DNA from: Roseinatronobacter alkalisoli
Lineage (GTDB): Bacteria > Pseudomonadota > Alphaproteobacteria > Rhodobacterales > Rhodobacteraceae
Direction of reading: 5' to 3'
Length of the DNA: 64,000 nt
Assembly: GCF_028745735.1 (NCBI RefSeq)
Contig: NZ_JAQZSM010000006.1
Coordinates: 157,765 to 221,764, forward strand
Shown here: positions 8,772 through 18,667 of the stretch, piece after piece
Numbering within the stretch: position 1 is the stretch's first letter
How the letters are laid out: each line of letters begins with the position of its first letter
The notes under the pieces: model-generated
Told to the model about the DNA's origin: nothing
Seen by the model: only the letters and a program-made list of their open reading frames with translations
Databases searched by the model: none
Position numbers and translations under genes: made by a program

Positions 8772-10139
8772 CTACATCGCGGCCGCCAGTTTCTCACGTC
8801 GGCCAACAAGTTCTTCCGCCACCAGAAACGCCAGTTCCAACGACTGGCTGGCATTCAGCCGTGGGTCGCATGCGGTGTGATAGCGTTGTGACAGGTCTTC
8901 GTCGGACACAGCCCGTAACCCGCCGGTGCATTCGGTCACATCCTTGCCTGTCATCTCGAAATGCACGCCACCCGGGATTGTTCCTTCGGCATTATGCACT
9001 GCAAAGAATTCACGCACTTCGCGCAACACCGAATCAAACGGGCGGGTCTTATATCCGGTAGAAGATTTGATCGTGTTTCCATGCATCGGATCGCAGGTCC
9101 AAAGCACATTCGCGCCTTCTTCCTGCACAGCCTTGATCAGGCGCGGTAGATGGTCGCCCACAGCACCTGCGCCAAATCGCGCGATCAGCGTCAGACGGCC
9201 TGCTTCATTGTCCGGGTTCAGCTTAGCCATCAGTGCCTTCAGGTCGTCTGCGGACAATGACGGACCGCATTTCAACCCGATCGGGTTCTGAACCCCAGTG
9301 CAGAATTCGACATGCGCGCCGTCAGGCTGGCGGGTGCGGTCACCGATCCAGATCAGATGCCCTGACCCCGCCACCGGCATGCCGGATGTCGAGTCAATGC
9401 GGCACAGCGCTTCTTCATATTCCAGCAGCAAGGCTTCATGGCTGGTGAAAAAATCAACCTCCGCCAGATCCCTGTTGGTTTCCGAGGTGATTCCCGCTGC
9501 TGTCAGAAAATCCAGCGTGTCCGAAATGCGGGTCGTCATTTCGCGGTAGCGTTCCGCCTTCTCGCCACTGGCAAATCCCAGCGTCCAGTTATGGACGCGG
9601 TGCATATCGGCATAGCCGCCCTTGGAAAAGGCGCGCAGCAGGTTCAGGCTGGCGGCCGCCTGTGTATAGGCCTGCAACATGCGGTTTGGGTCGGGAATCC
9701 GCGCTTCGGCGGTGAAGTCGAACCCGTTGATGATATCGCCGCGATAGCTGGGCAGTTCCACCCCGCCGACAGTTTCCATGGGGGCCGATCGCGGCTTGGC
9801 GAACTGGCCCGCCATCCGGCCAACCTTGATAACCGGCACTTTCGCGCCATAAGTCAGCACGATGGCCATCTGCAACAACACCTTGAATGTGTCGCGGATA
9901 CTGTCAGCGGTGAATTCGGAAAAACTTTCGGCGCAGTCGCCACCTTGCAGCAGGAATGCCTCGCCACGGGCTGCGGCCCCAAGCTTGCGCTTCAGCGCGC
10001 GCACTTCGCCTGCAAATACCAGCGGCGGATATTTTGACAACTGCGATTCAACATTGGCCAGCACCTGCTGATCCGGATAATCGGGCATCTGGATCCGGGG
10101 CTTGTTGCGCCAGGTCGATTTCGTCCAGCCATTGGTCAT
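8772..10139 (-). CDS. class II 3-deoxy-7-phosphoheptulonate (DAHP) synthase
   Basis: A 455-residue protein of the plant/mycobacterial class II type. It condenses PEP and erythrose 4-phosphate at the head of the shikimate pathway. Family signatures are the N-terminal [25 protein letters not shown], and the C-terminal [17 protein letters not shown]. The start at 10139 has a strong GGAGGG Shine-Dalgarno sequence. An upstream frame to 10223 lacks one. It is divergent from the GlxA-type regulator, with 121 bp between them, and ends in a hairpin terminator. Confidence 0.93.
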   Translation of the reverse strand: MTNGWTKSTWRNKPRIQMPDYPDQQVLANVESQLSKYPPLVFAGEVRALKRKLGAAARGEAFLLQGGDCAESFSEFTADSIRDTFKVLLQMAIVLTYGAKVPVIKVGRMAGQFAKPRSAPMETVGGVELPSYRGDIINGFDFTAEARIPDPNRMLQAYTQAAASLNLLRAFSKGGYADMHRVHNWTLGFASGEKAERYREMTTRISDTLDFLTAAGITSETNRDLAEVDFFTSHEALLLEYEEALCRIDSTSGMPVAGSGHLIWIGDRTRQPDGAHVEFCTGVQNPIGLKCGPSLSADDLKALMAKLNPDNEAGRLTLIARFGAGAVGDHLPRLIKAVQEEGANVLWTCDPMHGNTIKSSTGYKTRPFDSVLREVREFFAVHNAEGTIPGGVHFEMTGKDVTECTGGLRAVSDEDLSQRYHTACDPRLNASQSLELAFLVAEELVGRREKLAAAM

Positions 10140-10260
10140 GGCACCCTCCGGTGTTATCTTAATCCGATGTGTTAGCGGTCGCGCCGCAGATGCATCTATA
10201 CGTAGGCCAGCGCGGGTATGCAAACACGATTGGACTTGTCACATCGAATGAAAGCTGATT

Positions 10261-11331
10261 GTGTCCATCGACATTCATCCGGACCATACAGCATCAAAGA
10301 TGGCAAAACCCAAGACCCAAGCCCCGGCAGCCACAAGCACCCCCCAGGCACAGGCACAATCCAACCCCACGTTGCCGCGCCATTTCGCTTTCCTGTTGCT
10401 GGACAGATTCACGCTGATCGCATTTTCTGCGGCGATTGAACCCTTGCGCCTTGCAAATCGCGTTGCGGGGAAAACGCTATATACATGGCAGTTGATCAGC
10501 GACACCGGACAGCCTGTCACCTGTTCCAACGGAACACAGGTCAGTGTGCATACCGGCATGGACGATCTGCACAAGGAAGCGGTGGTCATCGTCTGTGGTG
10601 GAGTTGATGCGAATCGGGCAACCAGCCCGGCAATCCTTGCATGGCTGCGCAAACGTGCCCGCTATGGCAATGTGATCGGCGGCATCTGCACCGGCGGCTG
10701 GGCACTGGCCAAGGCCGGGCTGCTGGATAACCGGCGCGCGACCATCCATTGGGAAAACCACACCGGCTTCGCCGAGGATTTCCCCGAGATTGACCTGACA
10801 AGATCGGTTTTTGTGATCGACGGAACGCGCGTGACATCAGCGGGCGGCATGGCCGCGCTGGACATGATGCTGACCATGATCGCCAACGAGCATGGCAGCC
10901 CGTTGGCGAATTCCGTGGCGGACCAGTTGATCTATTCCTCGATCCGCACAAACCGCGACACGCAACGTCTGTCGATCCCGGCGCGCATTGGCGTGCGGCA
11001 CCCGAAGCTTGCCCGCGTGATCGAAATCATGGAAAGCCATATCGAAGACCCGATCAGCCCCGCCGAACTGGCGCAGGATGTGGATATGTCCACCCGCCAG
11101 CTTGAACGCCTGTTCCGCCGCTATCTGAACCGCAGCCCGAAGCGTTACTACACCGAATTGCGCCTTGAACGCGCCCGCAACCTGCTGATGCAAACCGATA
11201 TGAGCGTGATAAATGTGGCGCTTGCGTCCGGGTTCACGTCACCTTCGCATTTCTCAAAGTGCTACCGGGCGCATTACAACACCACCCCCTACCGCGAACG
11301 CGGCGCGCGATCTTCTGACGACGATCAATAG
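10261..11331 (+). CDS. GlxA-family AraC-type transcriptional regulator
   Basis: 356 residues. The N-terminal DJ-1/PfpI (class I amidotransferase-like) domain spans roughly 40-200 and contains GGICTGGWALAKAGLL, whose Cys is at the nucleophile-elbow position. A C-terminal AraC/XylS double helix-turn-helix (about 235-335) includes LAQDVDMSTRQLERLFRRYL. Relatives regulate choline, carnitine and glycine-betaine catabolism (GbdR/CdhR), but no such genes are adjacent, so the target is unknown. The start is a GTG preceded by GAAAG. An ATG at 10300 is an alternative. Confidence 0.85.
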   Translation: MSIDIHPDHTASKMAKPKTQAPAATSTPQAQAQSNPTLPRHFAFLLLDRFTLIAFSAAIEPLRLANRVAGKTLYTWQLISDTGQPVTCSNGTQVSVHTGMDDLHKEAVVIVCGGVDANRATSPAILAWLRKRARYGNVIGGICTGGWALAKAGLLDNRRATIHWENHTGFAEDFPEIDLTRSVFVIDGTRVTSAGGMAALDMMLTMIANEHGSPLANSVADQLIYSSIRTNRDTQRLSIPARIGVRHPKLARVIEIMESHIEDPISPAELAQDVDMSTRQLERLFRRYLNRSPKRYYTELRLERARNLLMQTDMSVINVALASGFTSPSHFSKCYRAHYNTTPYRERGARSSDDDQ

Positions 11332-11596
11332 CGCCCCACACATGATGCGGTCAGTGTGAAACCCGCAGGTGCCGGGTGTTGAAACTCGCGGCGCGCGCAG
11401 CAAAACCCGCACGCGCCGCAGTTCTGTCCTGCTGCGGCCCGCAGATGGTGCGGCGTAGTCCATGACCCAACCGTTCTACCCCTGATTTAAGCGGCCTTGC
11501 AGTTTCACCCGACAGGACGCCCCCGCATGCGGGTATTATCTGGTTCAGATCAGCGCGCGCCCTTCAGCAGGCATCGGACGAATGGTGGGTCCGGTG
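11332..11596. other. convergent intergenic region, no gene
   Basis: 265 bp between the convergent glxA-type and surA genes. It holds several GC-rich inverted stretches and, on the minus strand around 11521-11575, a segment loosely resembling the 3' part of a TPP riboswitch without its conserved 5' part. No gene in either direction could be controlled by it. In relatives pdxA and rsmA usually follow surA here. Confidence 0.5.
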
Positions 11597-12835
11597 TCAG
11601 TAGTCGCGAATCTCTGCATCGGCGACAAGTTCCTGTAGTTTGACATCCGCCATGCGCCCAATCCATTGATCGAACAGAATATCGCGCAACTGGTTGGTGC
11701 CGGGGCGGTCATCGAACTGCAACTCGCGTGCGCACAGCATCAACACCACCAGATTATTACCCTCGACAGTGTTTGCGGATACTTCGTTCCGGTCCAGACG
11801 CGCCAGTTCAACGGCATCGGATTGCGGGATGTTGCGTTGCAATTCTGTGCGCTCGCTCAGGGCGTCATCACTCAGGTCGCGGGCAAAACCACCCAGTTCG
11901 GCGCAGCTGCGCACTTCTGCGCGAATGCGCGCCACACGTTCAAGATTTGCTTCGCTGCGCCCCCCGGGAAGCAGCAGACGCTTATAGGTCAGTTCAATCT
12001 GATCAGCAGGTATATTGCGCGTGCTGTCACGGGAACGCAGCTGGAAATAGGCAAATGCGCCGCTCAGTTCCAACGGACCGATAATTTCACCGGGGCTGGC
12101 CGCAGATATCGGGCCTGCAATATTACCCGGCAGGTTTTCCAGCGGCAGCCAGTCCAGACGCCCGCCCTGATCGCGTGACCCGGCAAGCGAGAATTCGCGC
12201 GCAATGGCGGAAAATTCCTCCGCACTGCGCGCGGCGGCGATCATGTCCATGATCTGGCCTACGGCATCGGCGAATTCGGGATCGCTTGGCAGGAATATCT
12301 CCGAAATCAGAACCCGTGTCGTGCCGCGAATGGCGGCAACATCACGGGCGCGCGCAACGTCACTGTCCGAAACGGCAACCAGCCCCGGAAACTCGCGCTC
12401 CGCGATTTTGCGCCATAACAGACCCACGCTTACGAATTGCCGGAAGCTGTCCAGATCCACGCCACCCTGGGCCAGCACATTAAGCACTTCTTCCGCGGTC
12501 AGTTCCACGCGCGCGGCAAATTCGGCCACGCCTTCGGACACTTCGTCACTGGTTACGCGCAGGCCCTTGCGGCGCGCATAGTCCATCTGCACGGCTTCTT
12601 CGGTCAGGCGCGACAGCGCTTCCTGGCGCATATCGGCCGCGCCGACATTCAGCAATTCCAGAAAGGCAATGCGCTGGGACACATCATAATTGGTGATGAT
12701 CCTGTCATTGACCTTGCGCGCAGGTGCAAACATTCCCTGTGCCTGCGCAGCAGTGGCGGTGTAAAGCCCCGCCCCGACACATAGCATCATGACAATGCCA
12801 AGCCGCGAAACGATGGAAGAAGTGAAAAAACGCAT
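11597..12835 (-). CDS. surA: SurA-like periplasmic peptidyl-prolyl isomerase/chaperone
   Basis: 412 residues. A signal peptide ends near ATAAQAQG. The SurA N-terminal chaperone region follows (KVNDRIITNYDVSQRIAFL), then a parvulin domain with the stretch FSLAGSRDQGGRLDWLP. It escorts outer-membrane proteins through the periplasm. The start at 12835 (MRFFTSS) is chosen because it heads the signal peptide. It follows lptD, whose product needs such chaperones, with a gap of 159 bp. Confidence 0.88.
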   Translation of the reverse strand: MRFFTSSIVSRLGIVMMLCVGAGLYTATAAQAQGMFAPARKVNDRIITNYDVSQRIAFLELLNVGAADMRQEALSRLTEEAVQMDYARRKGLRVTSDEVSEGVAEFAARVELTAEEVLNVLAQGGVDLDSFRQFVSVGLLWRKIAEREFPGLVAVSDSDVARARDVAAIRGTTRVLISEIFLPSDPEFADAVGQIMDMIAAARSAEEFSAIAREFSLAGSRDQGGRLDWLPLENLPGNIAGPISAASPGEIIGPLELSGAFAYFQLRSRDSTRNIPADQIELTYKRLLLPGGRSEANLERVARIRAEVRSCAELGGFARDLSDDALSERTELQRNIPQSDAVELARLDRNEVSANTVEGNNLVVLMLCARELQFDDRPGTNQLRDILFDQWIGRMADVKLQELVADAEIRDY

Positions 12836-12994
12836 CAGGTCAGGTCCGTTCGGTTGGTCTGCATAAATCATGGTCACTTATTCGCTGGCATACATCACAA
12901 GCGCGGCCTTGTCATCCATGCGCTGTCATCAGCGGGCAGACAGGTTGTCATACTGCCCGCCGACACAGCCGGATGACGGACGCGCGGTCTGTCC

Positions 12995-15181
12995 CTATCC
13001 ACCGGAACAGCCCCTGCGCGCCCGTGACGGGTTGCCGCCAACCCCCAGCACATCAATGCTCAGCCCGAAGCTGGTCGTATCCCCCGCTGTTATGGCAGAG
13101 GCGAAACGGCGCTCCACCTCCATTTGCATGCGCAGACATTCATTCTCAAACGTCAGCCCAGCCCCGACGCGCGCGGCGCGGTTGCGCGCAATGTCGTACC
13201 GCCAGTTTACGCTGGCCGTCCAGTATTCGTCCAGTGCCCGCGATCCGTCCAGCGACCATTCCGCGGCCTTTGCCGGGCGGTTTTCCGCAAGATCGGGGCG
13301 GATATGCATATATGTAGTGGAAATCGAATAATCCGGCGTGCTCCAGTCCAGTTCCAGCGCGTTGCGCGTCAGGCGGAAATCGGAATTGAACAACGCGCGA
13401 TTGCTCAGCGTCAGGCCCTGATCAGTGTCAAGCGAACTGACCAGCAACCAGTCCGACCGCCGCCCCGCCAATGCCGATTGCGGTGAAAACTGGCCAAGGT
13501 CGGTCTTGCGCCAGATGCGGCCAAGGGTCAATGTGCCGGACCAGCCCTGGGGGTCATGGCGCGTCCAGCTTAGCCCCAGATTGGCGCGCAGTCCCATTTC
13601 GCGCTGGTCGCGCGCGGCAAACCTGCTGTGGCTGAACAGATTGCCTTCGTCCAGTTCGGGCATGCTGCTGATATCATTCGGCAATGCATCAACGCGGTCC
13701 CGCCCCCAGATGACCTGCGCCACAGGTTCCACAACATGGACCGCCCCCCCAGATGTGGCGCGCACCAATGGCCAGCGCAATTCTGCCATGGCAGTCGGAA
13801 CAACGCGGGTGGTCGATTTCGCGAAAGCTGTCGAACCCGGCGATATGGCGAAGTGATCCACCCCCAGATTGACACCCAGCGTGCCCACCACCCCAGCGGG
13901 AAGGATCGCATCGCGCCGCCAGTCCAGATCGGCGCTGAAGCGTGCAACGGATTTCACATCAGCGGCCAACGGTCTGCGGCGTGAATGACTGTGAACCTCG
14001 AATCGCAGTCCGGCTACACCGCCGAGCCCGGGCATGTCAAAGCGGCGTTCATACACGGCCTGCCCGATCTGATTGGGCAATTCGCGGTTGTTATCCACCA
14101 GCCGCAGCGACCGGAATTGCAGCGCCTGCAGCCGAATACGCTCGTCCCGGCGCACACGTTCAAGCGTGATATCCGATGCCAGTTGCGCTTCAGAACGATC
14201 ATAATCTTCCAGAAGCTGGCGGTCGGACACTTTGATCAGGTTGAAGGACAACTCATATCCGCGCCCCAGCACGAATTCCCCACGGGTATAGCCCATGGCC
14301 CGCGTTGACCCCGGGCGAATGGAATCGCGCGCGACCAGCCCGCCCAGTTCCAGCATTCCCGTGGCAAATGCCTGCCGGTAGCGCAGTTCCAGCGCACGCG
14401 ACCCTTTGGACGCAAGAAAAGGCGTCAGCGTCAGATCCTTGTCATGCGAAATCGCAATGAAATACGGCGCGCGCAGCCCGACACCATGCCCTGTATCCAG
14501 CGAAAAACGCGGGCTAAGCCAGCCTGTCGCACGGTCAAGCCCCGGATCGGGCACGCGCAGGCGCGGCAGATATGCGACCGGCAGACCAAACAGGCGGAAC
14601 TGCGCATTCTCGAAATAGATCTGCTGTTCCTGCTGGTCATGCACCACCCGAGAGGCGCGCACCTCCCATAGGGGGGTCTGCGTTTCCTCACAGATTTCAC
14701 ATGCCGATGCGATGACCGAATTCATCTGGGTGAACCGGTCATCGACACGTTCCACCTGATGCGCTGCGATCTGCAACTGCTGATCCAGGATGACGCGCGC
14801 AGACCGGATCAGGCCGCGCCGGAACCCGTCATGCATTTCCGCAGCATCGGCCAGCACCAGCACCCTGTCCCCTTCCCTGAGGGTCAGCGGTCCTTCGATC
14901 TGCAATGCGCCGGACTGGCGGTCATAGATGATGCGTGTGGCGCGCATGCGTGTCTGACCCGACAGCGCTTCGACATTGCCTTCGGCAATCAGCCGGTGCG
15001 GACCATCCAGATACAGGCGGTCGGCAACCAGTGTCGCAAACCCCTGTTCCGGCCCATCCACCTGCGCCGATACCGGCAGTGGTGCCGCCAGCGCCAGCGC
15101 GCAGGCCAGAACCAGCGCGGCGCAGCCCGACCGCGCGACAGAACGCAATTCCCGGCGATGTTGCGGGCAGGCCCGAGGCAT
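12995..15181 (-). CDS. lptD: LPS-assembly outer-membrane protein LptD
   Basis: 728 residues. After a signal peptide (VLACALALAAPLPVSAQ) comes an OstA/LptA-like N-terminal domain, including LYLDGPHRLIAEGNVEALSG, then the large LptD beta-barrel. The early pair ASACEICEE contains the Cys residues expected for LptD disulfides. It inserts LPS into the outer leaflet together with LptE. The ATG at 15181 overlaps the lptG stop (ATGA), indicating translational coupling. An upstream frame lies inside lptG and is not used. Confidence 0.92.
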   Translation of the reverse strand: MPRACPQHRRELRSVARSGCAALVLACALALAAPLPVSAQVDGPEQGFATLVADRLYLDGPHRLIAEGNVEALSGQTRMRATRIIYDRQSGALQIEGPLTLREGDRVLVLADAAEMHDGFRRGLIRSARVILDQQLQIAAHQVERVDDRFTQMNSVIASACEICEETQTPLWEVRASRVVHDQQEQQIYFENAQFRLFGLPVAYLPRLRVPDPGLDRATGWLSPRFSLDTGHGVGLRAPYFIAISHDKDLTLTPFLASKGSRALELRYRQAFATGMLELGGLVARDSIRPGSTRAMGYTRGEFVLGRGYELSFNLIKVSDRQLLEDYDRSEAQLASDITLERVRRDERIRLQALQFRSLRLVDNNRELPNQIGQAVYERRFDMPGLGGVAGLRFEVHSHSRRRPLAADVKSVARFSADLDWRRDAILPAGVVGTLGVNLGVDHFAISPGSTAFAKSTTRVVPTAMAELRWPLVRATSGGAVHVVEPVAQVIWGRDRVDALPNDISSMPELDEGNLFSHSRFAARDQREMGLRANLGLSWTRHDPQGWSGTLTLGRIWRKTDLGQFSPQSALAGRRSDWLLVSSLDTDQGLTLSNRALFNSDFRLTRNALELDWSTPDYSISTTYMHIRPDLAENRPAKAAEWSLDGSRALDEYWTASVNWRYDIARNRAARVGAGLTFENECLRMQMEVERRFASAITAGDTTSFGLSIDVLGVGGNPSRARRGCSGG

Positions 15182-16275
15182 CAGCCTTCCTCCAGATTCA
15201 GCAGCAATCCGACTGCAAGCAGCAATGTTGCGACAGGCGGCCCCCACGCGGCAAGCATGACTGTCACCTGTCCGGTTTCCCCCAAAACCTGCGCAAAGTT
15301 ACGCAGAAAGAACAAGGTGAATCCAGCCAGAATCGTGATCAATGCCCGAATTCCTGCGCCACCCGCGCGGGGGTGGTGAATACACAACCCGAAGGCCAGC
15401 AACATCATCCCGGTCATCAGAACCGGCAGCGCCAATTCCATGTTCAGCCGCATGCGGTGTTCCAGCGCGGCAAATCCCGCCCGTTCCAAGGCCGCGATGA
15501 AACCGGGTAGCTGCATCAGCGGGACAGTGCGCACCTGCGCGAAGCTGTCCCTTATCTGTTCAGGTGTCAGGTCGGTGGGCAGGCTTACGCGCGGGCTTTC
15601 GGTGGCGTCCTGTTCGGGGTTCATGTCGGACAGGCGCCATTGCTTGACCTGATGCAAATGCCACGCCCCTTGCTGCAATTCAGCGCGCGCGGCACGCAAC
15701 CGCAGCGACAACCCGTCATTGGCATGAAATATCAGAAAGGTCGCGTCATAAAGGATGGTACCCGTTTCTGCAGCGCGCGGCGCGTGGATGACCGTCTGGC
15801 CCAGCACATCGGCCTGACGCAGCCAGACATCCTGCCCGCTGATGATAACGGCACTGCCCGGATCGCCCCGCAACTGCGCCTGGGCGCGGTTATATTCGCG
15901 TGCCGTACTGGCCACCAGCGGGTTCATGACACCGACGAAAATACTGCTCAGCACCAGAAACGCCAGCGCGGGCACAACAATCAGTCGCGGGACCGACCGC
16001 CCCGCCGCGCGGATGACCACAAACTCCGAACTGCGCGACCATGCCAGCGCCACCCACATCGCAGCCAGCATCAGCACCAGCGGCGCAATTTCGTAAAGCG
16101 CCTCTGGGGTGTTCAACGCCGACAGGTGCAGAATCCGGCCCATCCCTGCGGAGTAGCCGCTGAAGCGACGCATCTGTTCAACCATGTCCAGCAACAGCAG
16201 CATGCCGACAAAGACGCCCAGGACCATGATGAAGGCCGCCAGCAAACGCCGGATCAGATACAGATCAAGTGTCAT
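15181..16275 (-). CDS. lptG: LPS export permease LptG
   Basis: 364 residues. YjgP/YjgQ family permease with three N-terminal transmembrane helices, a periplasmic beta-jellyroll domain (about 125-255), then three C-terminal helices. With LptF and the LptB ATPase it extracts LPS from the inner membrane. The start MTLDLYLIRRLL at 16275 overlaps the lptF stop by 4 bases. A longer frame exists only inside lptF. Confidence 0.92.
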   Translation of the reverse strand: MTLDLYLIRRLLAAFIMVLGVFVGMLLLLDMVEQMRRFSGYSAGMGRILHLSALNTPEALYEIAPLVLMLAAMWVALAWSRSSEFVVIRAAGRSVPRLIVVPALAFLVLSSIFVGVMNPLVASTAREYNRAQAQLRGDPGSAVIISGQDVWLRQADVLGQTVIHAPRAAETGTILYDATFLIFHANDGLSLRLRAARAELQQGAWHLHQVKQWRLSDMNPEQDATESPRVSLPTDLTPEQIRDSFAQVRTVPLMQLPGFIAALERAGFAALEHRMRLNMELALPVLMTGMMLLAFGLCIHHPRAGGAGIRALITILAGFTLFFLRNFAQVLGETGQVTVMLAAWGPPVATLLLAVGLLLNLEEG

Positions 16276-17405
16276 GCCGCCCCTCCTGCGCGGGCGCGCG
16301 CGGTCCACCCTGTGCCGCGCGAACGGCTGGCCCACCACAGCATGCCCGCCACCACGCCCCCGCCCAGACCGACAGGCACGAAGGCCAGCCATGCCAGCGC
16401 GGCATTGCGCAATGCGAATCCCGATGCCGCGTTGCCCGCCAGCTGGACCAATGCCAGCACAATGATTGCGCCAAGAACCTGCCGCCACACCCCAAGCCGG
16501 CTGAACTGGCCCAGACAGATAGCCACAAACCCGATCATCGAAGTCATGACCGCAAGCAAAGGCTGCGCAAAGCGGCTGGCCAGTTCAAAGCGAATTTCGG
16601 GCAGGGTAATTCCTAGGGCGGCCATTTCATCAGAATCGGGCGACAGCAGCAGATTCGTCGGCAGTTCGCGTACATCCGCGCGCCGCCCCGCCGGACCGAC
16701 CAGCCCGCCCACATCAAAGGTGAGTTCATCGAAACTCAATGTGCCCAGACGGTCCGGCCCATCACGATAGATCAGCGCAACCCCGTCCAGCATCACCAGT
16801 GCCGGCCCCTGCCCGCCGGGCACCAGAAGCGCGGAACTTGCACTGTATTCAACGCGCGTTCCTGTGGTTCTGGAATCGGACAGGAACACATCGACAAGTT
16901 TGCCTTCTGGTGTGATCTCGCGCAGAAAAACCACAACCCCGTCGGCAGGTTGCAGGAATTCTCCTGCGCGCAGCAGACGTGTGGAAATATTCTCGGCGAT
17001 CTGGACCTGGCGTTCTGCCAGTTGCATCCGCGACAGTGGCATCAGCACATGCATCAGGAATGCCAGCATCAGCGCGACCACCAGCCCGAATATCGCCACA
17101 GACCGCAACATGCGCGCATATGACAGCCCCGTCCCCTGCAACACAACCAGTTCATTGTCGCGCGTCATGCGCATGGCCACATACACGGCTGCAGCAAAAG
17201 CGGAAAGCGGCAGAACCACACGGATGACATTGGGCAGAGTCAGCGCCGAAAGTTCCAGAAAAACCCAGAAACTCTGGCCATCACCGACAATCGCATCAAA
17301 CAGCCGAGCCGCGCGGTTGACCCAGTAAACCGAAATCAGCACCAGCGAGAAGAAGGCAAAAACTGTCAGCAACTGAACCAGAAGATATCGGTCAATCCTG
17401 CGCAC
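16272..17405 (-). CDS. lptF: LPS export permease LptF
   Basis: About 377 residues with the same permease architecture as LptG. The expected N-terminus is RRIDRYLLVQLL followed by VLISVYWVNRAARLFD. No ATG sits at that point, so I take the GTG at 17405, with GGAG 10 bases upstream. A GTG at 17414 is also possible. The frame extends to 17567, but those extra residues do not resemble the family. First gene of the lptF-lptG-lptD-surA operon. The next gene upstream is not pepA, which often neighbours this operon. Confidence 0.88.
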   Translation of the reverse strand: MRRIDRYLLVQLLTVFAFFSLVLISVYWVNRAARLFDAIVGDGQSFWVFLELSALTLPNVIRVVLPLSAFAAAVYVAMRMTRDNELVVLQGTGLSYARMLRSVAIFGLVVALMLAFLMHVLMPLSRMQLAERQVQIAENISTRLLRAGEFLQPADGVVVFLREITPEGKLVDVFLSDSRTTGTRVEYSASSALLVPGGQGPALVMLDGVALIYRDGPDRLGTLSFDELTFDVGGLVGPAGRRADVRELPTNLLLSPDSDEMAALGITLPEIRFELASRFAQPLLAVMTSMIGFVAICLGQFSRLGVWRQVLGAIIVLALVQLAGNAASGFALRNAALAWLAFVPVGLGGGVVAGMLWWASRSRGTGWTARARAGGAA

Positions 17406-17617
17406 TTCGGCCACACTCCAGATACTGTAAACTGCGCAAGACAGTATGGCCAAGGGCAGATAATTGAAAGCGATTCGGATGAGGGCCGCACCACAGATGT
17501 TACGCAGACAGCCGCTTGCGCGCCCAGGCATTACCCTAGCCGCGTATAGCGCAGGATCATATCTCAAGGAATCGCAAAGCGGTCAGTTCCGGGGCAGAAG
17601 CAGGTATCCGCACACCG

Positions 17618-17652
17618 CAAAAGCGCGGGGCGGACCCCTAGGCCCGCCCCGC
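17618..17652 (-). terminator. terminator of the DUF1223 gene
   Basis: GCGGGGCGG (17625-17633) pairs with CCGCCCCGC (17644-17652) around a 10-base loop. On the minus strand the stem is followed by GCTTTTGC. It lies 44 bp downstream of the stop at 17696 and separates that gene from lptF. Confidence 0.65.
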
Positions 17653-17695
17653 CGATACCCGTTTCAGGCCGGAAAGCGAAAAGCGAAGACTGGCA

Positions 17696-18424
17696 TCAGC
17701 GCGCGCGCGCGGCCGCCAGAATCGGCCCCTGTCCGCCTTCCTGTATGATGACAACCACAGGCCCCGCCTCATCCAGTGCAATCTCACGCTGAAAAGGCCG
17801 CACGCCGTCCCATTGCGCGATCACCTGCCAATCGGTGACAATATTATGATAGGTGATCGTGCGCCCTTCATTCTCGCCGCCGGTGATTTCCACCTGCGCG
17901 GTATCGCGATAGCGCACAAGCTGAATATCGGCGGCAGGCTTCAACGCCTGATCTGAACGCGCCTCAATACGTATATGCGGATCAGCCCCGCTGCTGATGG
18001 AAACCGTGACCCGCGAATCAGACCCGGCCTGCGCCAGTTGATCCTGAATAAGCCCCATGACCCGCATGGAGGCCGATCCCTTCGCTTCATCGCGGCCACC
18101 AATGATCATCTGCGGCGTATAGACAGATGCGCGACCATTGTTGCGTGCATAGACCTGCTGGCGACGGCTGAACGCAGCCTGCCCGAAACTGTCGGCCCAA
18201 CCGATGTAATCCCAGTAATCCACATGCAGGCCCAACGCGATGACATCTTCGCGCCCCGCCAGTTCCCGCAGGACCACATCAGCGGGCGGACAGGCGGCAC
18301 AACCCTGCGATGTATAGAGTTCCACCACAACGGGATTGGTCTGCGCCTGGGCAACGGATGCATATCCCAACACCATCCCGATCATGGCATAAACAGCAGC
18401 TTTCGGGCCGGGCGCCAATCGCAT
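17696..18424 (-). CDS. DUF1223 thioredoxin-like periplasmic protein
   Basis: 242 residues. A signal peptide ends near SVAQAQ, then a thioredoxin-like fold follows that starts VVVELYTSQGCAACPPAD, with a CxxC pair (CAAC) characteristic of DUF1223. A redox role in the periplasm is likely but unproven. The start at 18424 has GAAGGGAAAG upstream. A very long open frame continues upstream to 20458 but is only the complement of acnA. Divergent from acnA. Confidence 0.83.
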   Translation of the reverse strand: MRLAPGPKAAVYAMIGMVLGYASVAQAQTNPVVVELYTSQGCAACPPADVVLRELAGREDVIALGLHVDYWDYIGWADSFGQAAFSRRQQVYARNNGRASVYTPQMIIGGRDEAKGSASMRVMGLIQDQLAQAGSDSRVTVSISSGADPHIRIEARSDQALKPAADIQLVRYRDTAQVEITGGENEGRTITYHNIVTDWQVIAQWDGVRPFQREIALDEAGPVVVIIQEGGQGPILAAARAR

Positions 18425-18550
18425 GTCTTTCCCTTCCAGTGTCATCGGATGGTCCGATCTAACCATGTCTGCCGCCGCACGCCAATCAAGGTTTTGAGAG
18501 GATGCGAAATCCGCAACCAGAAGGTCACAATGCCCCATTGCACCCCAAAA

Positions 18551-18574
18551 ACCGTCTTTTGTGCACAATGGTAT
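18551..18574. promoter_or_regulatory. candidate operator between DUF1223 gene and acnA
   Basis: Within the 243-bp divergent region, TTTTGT and ACAAAA form matching arms around TGTGCACAAT/GGTATAC, which itself contains the palindrome TTGTGCACAA. The overlapping dyads suggest a dimeric repressor site, but I cannot assign a family. Confidence 0.3.
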
Positions 18575-18667
18575 ACAAAAAATGCGCATTCCCACTTGAA
18601 CGAAAGCCATTGTTAGGGCAAATGCTAACGCAGCAAAACCCTTCAACCCCTTAAGGGAGGCCACCTC

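Noticed and set aside
8545..8880. Extension of the PAS open frame to 8880
   Set aside because: It overlaps the DAHP synthase gene on the other strand and has Cys/Arg/Gln-rich shadow composition. The alternative frame ends sensibly at 8636.
11521..11575. TPP-riboswitch-like segment on the minus strand (CTGAACCAGATAATACC)
   Set aside because: It resembles the 3' conserved box, but the GGGGTGCC and GGCTGAGA parts are not in place and no minus-strand gene follows. Left as a curiosity; a covariance-model search would decide.
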